A DNA stretch of 29,710 bases, from assembly GCA_040510375.1 (NCBI GenBank), contig JBEVJC010000032.1:1-29710 (forward strand), given 5' to 3'. Under the pieces are notes generated by a model, which worked only from the letters and a program-made list of their open reading frames with translations, was not told where the DNA came from and made no database searches. Positions within the stretch are counted from its first letter, which is position 1; each line of letters begins with the position of its first letter. Made by a program: the position numbers and the translations under genes. Shown piece by piece: positions 25,438-29,710 of this stretch. The DNA comes from JBEVJC01 sp040510375 (lineage in GTDB: Bacteria; Bacteroidota; Bacteroidia; Chitinophagales; Chitinophagaceae).

Positions 25438-26466
25438 ATGTCAAGTCCCAAAGTCTCAATTGTTATCCTCAACTGGAACGGAAGGCATTACCTGGAAAAA
25501 TTCCTGCCTTCTGTTTTAAAGTCTTCGTACAACAATTTCGAAGTGGTTGTGGCCGACAATGGATCCACGGACGACTCTATACTTTTTTTAAAACAACATT
25601 ACCCTACCCTCCGGCTGATACTCTTTACCGAAAATCTTGGTTTTACCAGGGGTTATAATGAGGCATTAAAACAGGTTGATGCTTCTTATTATATTTTATT
25701 GAACTCCGATGTGGAAGTTGAACCGGGTTGGATTGAACCGATGGTGAGGTTGCTTGAGTTAAACCGGCAGATCGGTGCCTGCCAGCCAAAGATCAGGGCC
25801 TATCACGACAAAACATTATTTGAATATGCGGGTGCTGCAGGTGGATGGCTCGACCGCTACGGATATCCTTTTTCAAAAGGACGTTTGTTTGAAATCTGTG
25901 AGAAGGATCAGGGTCAGTACGACAAGGCAACGCCTTTATTCTGGGCTTCAGGTGCCTCCTTGTTTATCCGGTCGCAGCTGTTTCATGAACAAGGTGGATT
26001 TGATGAATATTTCTTCGCCCATATGGAAGAAATCGATCTGTGTTGGCGGATCCAGCTATCGGGTTGGGAGGTCTGGTCCTGCCCCGATGCGGTGGTATAC
26101 CATGTAGGCGGGGGAACGCTGCCCAGGGGCAACTCGAAAAAAACTTATCTCAACTTTCGCAATAACCATATCATGCTCTGGAAAAACCTGACGGTATTGG
26201 AAAAATGTCGGGTGTTCCCAGTTCGCCTCATCCTGGATGGCATCACCGGTCTAAAAGCCATTGTATCGGGTGATGGCGGCAGTTGTGCTGCGATTGTCCG
26301 GGCGCACTGGGCATTCTTTGGCTGGTTGTTTACCGGTCCGAAACCGATAAGGACCATCCGGAAAAAAGGCTGGAAGATCCAGGGATTGTTCCGTGGAAAC
26401 GTTGCCTGGCTTCATTTTGTAAAAAAGAAAAAAACCTTTTCAGAAATTGTATCCGGTTGGCTTTGA
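25438..26466 (+). CDS. Family 2 glycosyltransferase (WbbL/rhamnosyltransferase-like)
   Basis: This is a 342-residue GT-A fold enzyme that transfers a sugar from a nucleotide-sugar donor, probably to a cell-surface glycan precursor. The opening VSIVILNWNGRHYLEKFLPSV and VVVADNGSTDDS form the nucleotide-binding part. The metal-binding DxD-type motif is in LLNSDVEVEPGW (89-98), and the catalytic-base region is HMEEIDLCWR (about 195-204). The C-terminal third has a hydrophobic, weakly membrane-associated character (about 255-300). There is no signal peptide. No other sugar gene is next to it; neighbours are a divergent sensor kinase and a small membrane protein gene 44 bases downstream with its own promoter. 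Donor and acceptor cannot be told from sequence. Confidence 0.92.
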   Translation: MSSPKVSIVILNWNGRHYLEKFLPSVLKSSYNNFEVVVADNGSTDDSILFLKQHYPTLRLILFTENLGFTRGYNEALKQVDASYYILLNSDVEVEPGWIEPMVRLLELNRQIGACQPKIRAYHDKTLFEYAGAAGGWLDRYGYPFSKGRLFEICEKDQGQYDKATPLFWASGASLFIRSQLFHEQGGFDEYFFAHMEEIDLCWRIQLSGWEVWSCPDAVVYHVGGGTLPRGNSKKTYLNFRNNHIMLWKNLTVLEKCRVFPVRLILDGITGLKAIVSGDGGSCAAIVRAHWAFFGWLFTGPKPIRTIRKKGWKIQGLFRGNVAWLHFVKKKKTFSEIVSGWL

Positions 26467-26493
26467 TTTATTTAGGTTGATCCCTTATTTTTG
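26462..26493 (+). promoter_or_regulatory. Promoter of the small membrane protein gene, with overlapping dyad
   Basis: TTTG at 26462-26465 (overlapping the glycosyltransferase stop) and TATTTTTG at 26486-26493 are separated by 20 bases, an exact consensus pair. A perfect 7+1+7 dyad TTTTGTGTCACAAAA (26489-26503) covers the end of the -7 box and the predicted transcript start near 26498. A repressor bound there would block initiation; this is inference. Confidence 0.65.
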
Positions 26494-26510
26494 TGTCACA
26501 AAATTTCGTC

Positions 26511-26732
26511 ATGATCAATCCGAAGCAGGAATACCAGGAAGAACTGAAAAAAGTGCAGGACAAAGACTTCGCCCATAACTGGGTGTCTTCCTCGGCTTTT
26601 ATTTTTTACCTGAGCATTGCAACTATTGTTGCGCTCTCTTTTGGAAGTTGCTATAAACTTTACACCAAGCGTTTTGAGAAAATAGAAGTTCCCGTGCAAA
26701 GCAGCACTTTATATACTCCGGTTTATAAATAG
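26511..26732 (+). CDS. Small single-pass membrane protein, function unknown
   Basis: I do not recognise a family. It is 73 residues: an acidic/basic N-terminal helix rich in Gln, Glu and Lys (about 5-20), one membrane helix (about 26-46, ending near FGSCYKL), and a short basic tail. The start is set by the promoter: a GTG at 26493 lies in the -7 box itself and so cannot be in the transcript, while ATG at 26511 follows the predicted transcript start by about 12 bases. Coding composition is normal and the frame is closed by TAG. It lies between the glycosyltransferase gene and the tRNA genes, on the same strand. Confidence 0.75.
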   Translation: MINPKQEYQEELKKVQDKDFAHNWVSSSAFIFYLSIATIVALSFGSCYKLYTKRFEKIEVPVQSSTLYTPVYK

Positions 26733-26747
26733 TTTGCTTAAAATTTT

Positions 26748-26775
26748 TTTGAAAGACTTCTATCTCTTATTTTTG
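26748..26775 (+). promoter_or_regulatory. Promoter of tRNA-Gly
   Basis: TATTTTTG at 26768-26775 matches TAnnTTTG exactly. TTTG at 26748-26751 lies 16 bases upstream, a little short of the usual spacing. The leader before the tRNA would be about 19 bases. Confidence 0.6.
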
Positions 26776-26798
26776 CACCCCTTTAGTTCTTTAGACAA

Positions 26799-26871
<73 letters not shown>

Positions 26872-26874
26872 CAG

Positions 26875-26907
26875 AAGTCCTCTGCCCCTGGTAGAGGACT
26901 TTTTTTT
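26875..26907 (+). terminator. Hairpin terminator between tRNA-Gly and tRNA-Leu
   Basis: A perfect 9-base stem AAGTCCTCT / AGAGGACTT with a 9-base loop is followed by a run of eight T. It lies three bases after tRNA-Gly and seven bases before tRNA-Leu(UAA), so it should separate or attenuate the two. Confidence 0.8.
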
Positions 26908-26913
26908 GAATAT

Positions 26914-27002
26914 GCCCTGGTGGTGAAATTGGTAGACACGCAGGACTTAAAATCCTGTTTGCAGCAATGCAAGTGCCGGTTCAAGTCCGGCCCGGGGCAC
27001 CA
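26914..27002 (+). tRNA. tRNA-Leu, anticodon TAA (UAA), CCA encoded
   Basis: The acceptor stem GCCCTGG pairs with CCGGGGC (one T-G). The anticodon stem CAGGA / TCCTG has loop CTTAAAA, giving anticodon TAA. There is a long class II variable arm, and the T arm has GTTCAAGTC. The discriminator A is followed by an encoded CCA (27000-27002), unlike the other two tRNAs here. Confidence 0.97.
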
Positions 27003-27016
27003 ATTATCAATCAGAT

Positions 27017-27045
27017 AAAAAGGTTCGCGAAAGCGAGCCTTTTTT
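27017..27045 (+). terminator. Terminator of tRNA-Leu(UAA)
   Basis: A 12-base stem AAAAAGGTTCGC / GCGAGCCTTTTT (one T-G pair) is closed by the stable GAAA tetraloop and ends in a T run. It starts 15 bases after the tRNA. Confidence 0.85.
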
Positions 27046-27085
27046 GATTTAATGATGTTTGCAAACAAAAATTTTCAGGTGTAAT

Positions 27086-27126
27086 AAAAAAGGGGATGGA
27101 TCAATTGCTGATCCATCCCCTTTTTT
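27086..27126. terminator. Bidirectional terminator between tRNA-Leu and the surface protein gene
   Basis: A perfect 18-base stem (27086-27103 with 27109-27126, core GGGGATGGATCA / TGATCCATCCCC) with loop ATTGC is flanked by six A on the left and six T on the right, so it can act on both strands. It lies 14 bases after the end of the minus-strand surface protein gene and also backs up the tRNA terminator. Confidence 0.9.
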
Positions 27127-27140
27127 AATAAGAAGAATAT

Positions 27141-29710
27141 TTACCAGAGAATTTCGACTTTCTCCCTCGACATAACACGATTATTTGCATCCCCTATTAC
27201 AAGAATATACATTCCCCTTGTCACACCCATGATATTAATATCCATCTCCGTGTAACCGGTATTGACCTGGAAGACCTTCCTGTACACCAGTTCTCCCCTT
27301 GCGTTATAGATGGTCAGATGGCGTTTCCCGTAAAAGATCGGTGGTGAAAAATGACGCACCTTGAACATCCCGTTATTCGGATTCGGAAGGATATAGGACC
27401 GGTTCGATATGGAATCTTTTATCTGGATCTCATTTGACTGAACCTCACAACCTTCAAGAGTTGTTAGCTTAACTGAATACGTGCCCAGGTTACCGACGTT
27501 TACATCGTAAGCCGGGTTGAAGAGACCCGTAAATTCTACCCCGTTCCTGTACCAGGTAAAGCTATCGCTGACCGTTGAAGGCGACGGGATTGCCAGCAGT
27601 TTGGTGGTCATTCCCGGTAGTAATGAGAGGTATCCGATTGCCGAAAGCACAACCGTTGGTTTAGGATTCACATTTACTGTAGTCGTTATACAACTGGTGA
27701 TATTACAAACTCCCTCAGCACGTACAAAATAACTGGTAGTTGTATTGACATTGATCCCTGACAAGGTACTACCTGTACCAACCGGTGTTCCGCCGCAGCT
27801 TCCGCTGTACCATTTCCATTCTGCATCCAACCCAAGTGATCCGCCGTTAACAGAAAGATTTACCGTACCGGGACCACAGATTTCCGAACCACTGCTGATT
27901 ATCGAAACCGGATCGATGGAGACTGTATTAATCTTGATGTTAAACGTCTCTGCCGGTCCGGTACAACCATTAAATTCCGGCGATATACTGATTGTTGCAG
28001 CAAGTGCTGACGAAGTCAGGTTGGTAGCATTGAATGCCGGGATAATATTCGTACCCGAAGCTGCCAGTCCGATTTCCGTTGAACTATTGGTCCAGTTATA
28101 TATTGTACCAGGTATGGCACCACTTAATATTATAGGTGAACTTATTTCACCATCACATAATACCTGGTGGGCGATAGCATTTACAGTAGGTGTTGGTCTT
28201 ACCTCGATGGTAAAATTTTCCGGGAGACCGTAACATCCGTTTGCTTCAGGTATAACGCTGATGGTTGCGGTTACCGGGACAGTTCCCGGATTGGCAGAAA
28301 CAAACGGAGTAATATTTCCGGATCCTGATGCTGATAATCCAATTGACACATCATTATTTGTCCAATGATATATGGTTGACGGAACAACGGAACCACCAAA
28401 CGTGAATCCAGCTGATGAGGCAGCATTACAGATCGATTCACCAGTAATAGCATCTACTGTTGGCACAGGTTTACCCGTTAGTATAAAGGTCTGGCCGGAC
28501 TGACATCCGTTGTCATCAGTAACAGTTACAGTATAAGTTCCCGCAGAAAGTCCGGTTGCTGTTGCAGTTGTGCTTACGGATGGCAGCCAGGTGTAAGTAT
28601 AAGTTCCTGTACCGCCGTTTGCAGTAACAGTTACCGACCCATCAGCTAATCCCACACAACTTTCATCGACCGATGTACCCGTGACAATGAGTTCAGCTGG
28701 TTCAGTAATTGTTACCGACCGGTTTATTGAACATCCGGTTCCATCATCGATTACTACTGTATGCAACCCTGCAGAAAGTCCTGTTGCAGTTGCGCCAGTG
28801 CCTCCGGAAGGCGACCATGCATAGGTGTATGTACCCGAGCCTCCGCTCACCACTACTGAAGCCGATCCGGTTGATGATCCATAACAAAGTAAATCAACCC
28901 CGGTAATTGTTGCAACAATCTCGGTTGGTGTTCCGATTGTTACTGTCTGCGACGAAATACAGCCATTTGCGTCGGTAACTGTGCAGGTATAACTTCCTGC
29001 AGGAAGTCCGGTTGTTGAAGCAGCCGAACCACCAGCTGGTGACCAACTGTAATTATATGGAGCCGTGCCCCCTGTCGCCACTACCGATGCAATTCCATTG
29101 GTTGCACCAAAACAGGAAACATTTGTTGCCGAGCCGGTGACCGCGAGGGCCGCGGGTTCTGTGATTATTACAGATATTATTGTTGAACAACCACCCGCAT
29201 CGGTAATAGTACATGTATGGGTACCAGCATTGAGACCGGTGACAGTTGCAGCTGTGCCACCTGTGGACCAGCTATAAGTGTATGGAGCAGTACCGCCAGC
29301 GGCCACTACCGTTGCAGTTCCTGTAGCACCGCCGTTACAAAGTACATTGGTTTGGGTAGAAGTAGCCGCGACAGATGAAGAGCCAGTTATATTTACTGTT
29401 GAAGTAGTAATTGAACAACCATTGGCATCAGTAACCGTGCAGGTGTAACTGCCCGCAGCAAGACCAGTTACTGTTTGCGTTGTTCCGGCTGATGAGGACC
29501 AGCTATAGGAATAAGGTGCTGTGCCACCGGTAACATTCACTGTTGTTGAACCATTGGAATTTCCACAGGTGGTATTGACCTGGGTAGTAGATGAAGCCAG
29601 TGCAAGAGGACTGCCCACATCTACAGAAAACGAAAGACCACATCCGTTGAGATCATAAACGATATAGTTGTATGTTCCGGCTGCCAGTCCGGTTACCGTA
29701 GGAGTAAATG
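27141..29710 (-). CDS. SprB-repeat cell-surface protein with T9SS sorting domain, C-terminal part
   Basis: The frame is open to the right edge, so the N-terminus lies outside; a GTG at 29618 is internal, since the repeat continues upstream of it. Reading from the N-terminal side there are one partial and five full SprB-type repeats of about 75 residues (28466-29710), each with GGTAPY-Y-W, TGL-AG-Y/H and a C-x-x-x-DANGC-like pair of Cys. Two PKD-like domains follow (about 27920-28465, with YHWTNNDVSIGL and YNWTNSSTEIGL). An Ig-like CHU-C-type domain comes next (about 27660-27920), then another Ig-like domain. It ends with a type A T9SS sorting domain (about 27141-27400, starting ILPNPNNGMF). 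Such proteins are exported by the type IX system and serve as adhesins or in gliding; the exact role here is unknown. Confidence 0.93.
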   Translation of the reverse strand, partial: FTPTVTGLAAGTYNYIVYDLNGCGLSFSVDVGSPLALASSTTQVNTTCGNSNGSTTVNVTGGTAPYSYSWSSSAGTTQTVTGLAAGSYTCTVTDANGCSITTSTVNITGSSSVAATSTQTNVLCNGGATGTATVVAAGGTAPYTYSWSTGGTAATVTGLNAGTHTCTITDAGGCSTIISVIITEPAALAVTGSATNVSCFGATNGIASVVATGGTAPYNYSWSPAGGSAASTTGLPAGSYTCTVTDANGCISSQTVTIGTPTEIVATITGVDLLCYGSSTGSASVVVSGGSGTYTYAWSPSGGTGATATGLSAGLHTVVIDDGTGCSINRSVTITEPAELIVTGTSVDESCVGLADGSVTVTANGGTGTYTYTWLPSVSTTATATGLSAGTYTVTVTDDNGCQSGQTFILTGKPVPTVDAITGESICNAASSAGFTFGGSVVPSTIYHWTNNDVSIGLSASGSGNITPFVSANPGTVPVTATISVIPEANGCYGLPENFTIEVRPTPTVNAIAHQVLCDGEISSPIILSGAIPGTIYNWTNSSTEIGLAASGTNIIPAFNATNLTSSALAATISISPEFNGCTGPAETFNIKINTVSIDPVSIISSGSEICGPGTVNLSVNGGSLGLDAEWKWYSGSCGGTPVGTGSTLSGINVNTTTSYFVRAEGVCNITSCITTTVNVNPKPTVVLSAIGYLSLLPGMTTKLLAIPSPSTVSDSFTWYRNGVEFTGLFNPAYDVNVGNLGTYSVKLTTLEGCEVQSNEIQIKDSISNRSYILPNPNNGMFKVRHFSPPIFYGKRHLTIYNARGELVYRKVFQVNTGYTEMDINIMGVTRGMYILVIGDANNRVMSREKVEILW

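Noticed and set aside
27745..28233. 162-codon plus-strand frame inside the surface protein gene
   Set aside because: It is an antisense shadow of the repeat-rich coding sequence. The minus frame has clear domains and a T9SS tail.

Overview
The window reads as chromosomal DNA of a Bacteroidota bacterium, most likely Chitinophagaceae or a close relative. Three lines of evidence support this. Many genes are preceded by the Bacteroidota -7 promoter box TAnnTTTG, often with TTTG about 20 bases upstream and with no strong Shine-Dalgarno. Several families are typical of the phylum: a TonB-dependent receptor with a DUF4249 lipoprotein, DUF3667, long FtsX-like permeases, bacterial GH3, and a SprB-repeat protein with a type IX secretion (T9SS) tail. 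The tmRNA tag also ends in YAMAA. I see no insertion sequence, prophage, CRISPR array or integrase. The window looks like ordinary core plus family-specific chromosome rather than an island.

Layout. (1) 1-4474, minus strand: the 5' part of ssrA (tmRNA) at the left edge, then rseP, dxr and a GH3-type acyl-adenylating enzyme. GH3 and dxr are 2 bases apart. (2) 4613-7270, plus strand: rplU-rpmA, then a 38-residue Lys/Ala-rich histone-like peptide with its own promoter and terminator, then a family X polymerase/PHP protein whose polymerase active site is degenerate. (3) 7320-12910, minus strand: a tight operon of a DUF3667 zinc-ribbon membrane protein, mazG and a 1250-residue multi-pass histidine kinase. 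(4) 12991-17076, plus strand: a secreted YD-type protein, a TonB-dependent receptor and its DUF4249 lipoprotein. A lipoprotein of unknown function follows on the minus strand, then a polytopic GT-C-like membrane protein. (5) 19489-21909, minus strand: an FtsX/MacB-type permease without an adjacent ATPase, with a perfect dyad upstream. (6) 22181-24087: tRNA-Leu(GAG), a DUF1801 protein, a 478-base gene-poor stretch with two perfect dyads, and an MBL-fold hydrolase. (7) 24178-26732: a compact sensor kinase with an almost leaderless promoter, a divergent family 2 glycosyltransferase and a small membrane protein. (8) 26799-27126: tRNA-Gly(GCC), tRNA-Leu(UAA) and several terminators. (9) 27141 to the right edge, minus strand: the C-terminal part of a large repeat-rich cell-surface protein.

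How the parts fit. The housekeeping parts cover ribosome assembly and rescue (L21, L27, tmRNA, tRNAs), isoprenoid precursor synthesis (Dxr), intramembrane proteolysis (RseP) and nucleotide-pool or repair functions (MazG, PolX-like). The rest concerns the envelope: a nutrient receptor pair, lipoproteins, two sensor kinases without adjacent response regulators, glycosyltransferases, a permease and a T9SS-exported surface protein.

The most notable observations are the PolX-like protein that has lost all three polymerase carboxylates while keeping its PHP motifs, the tiny K/A repeat peptide gene, and the partial tmRNA at the edge. I did not find a convincing new multi-gene system.
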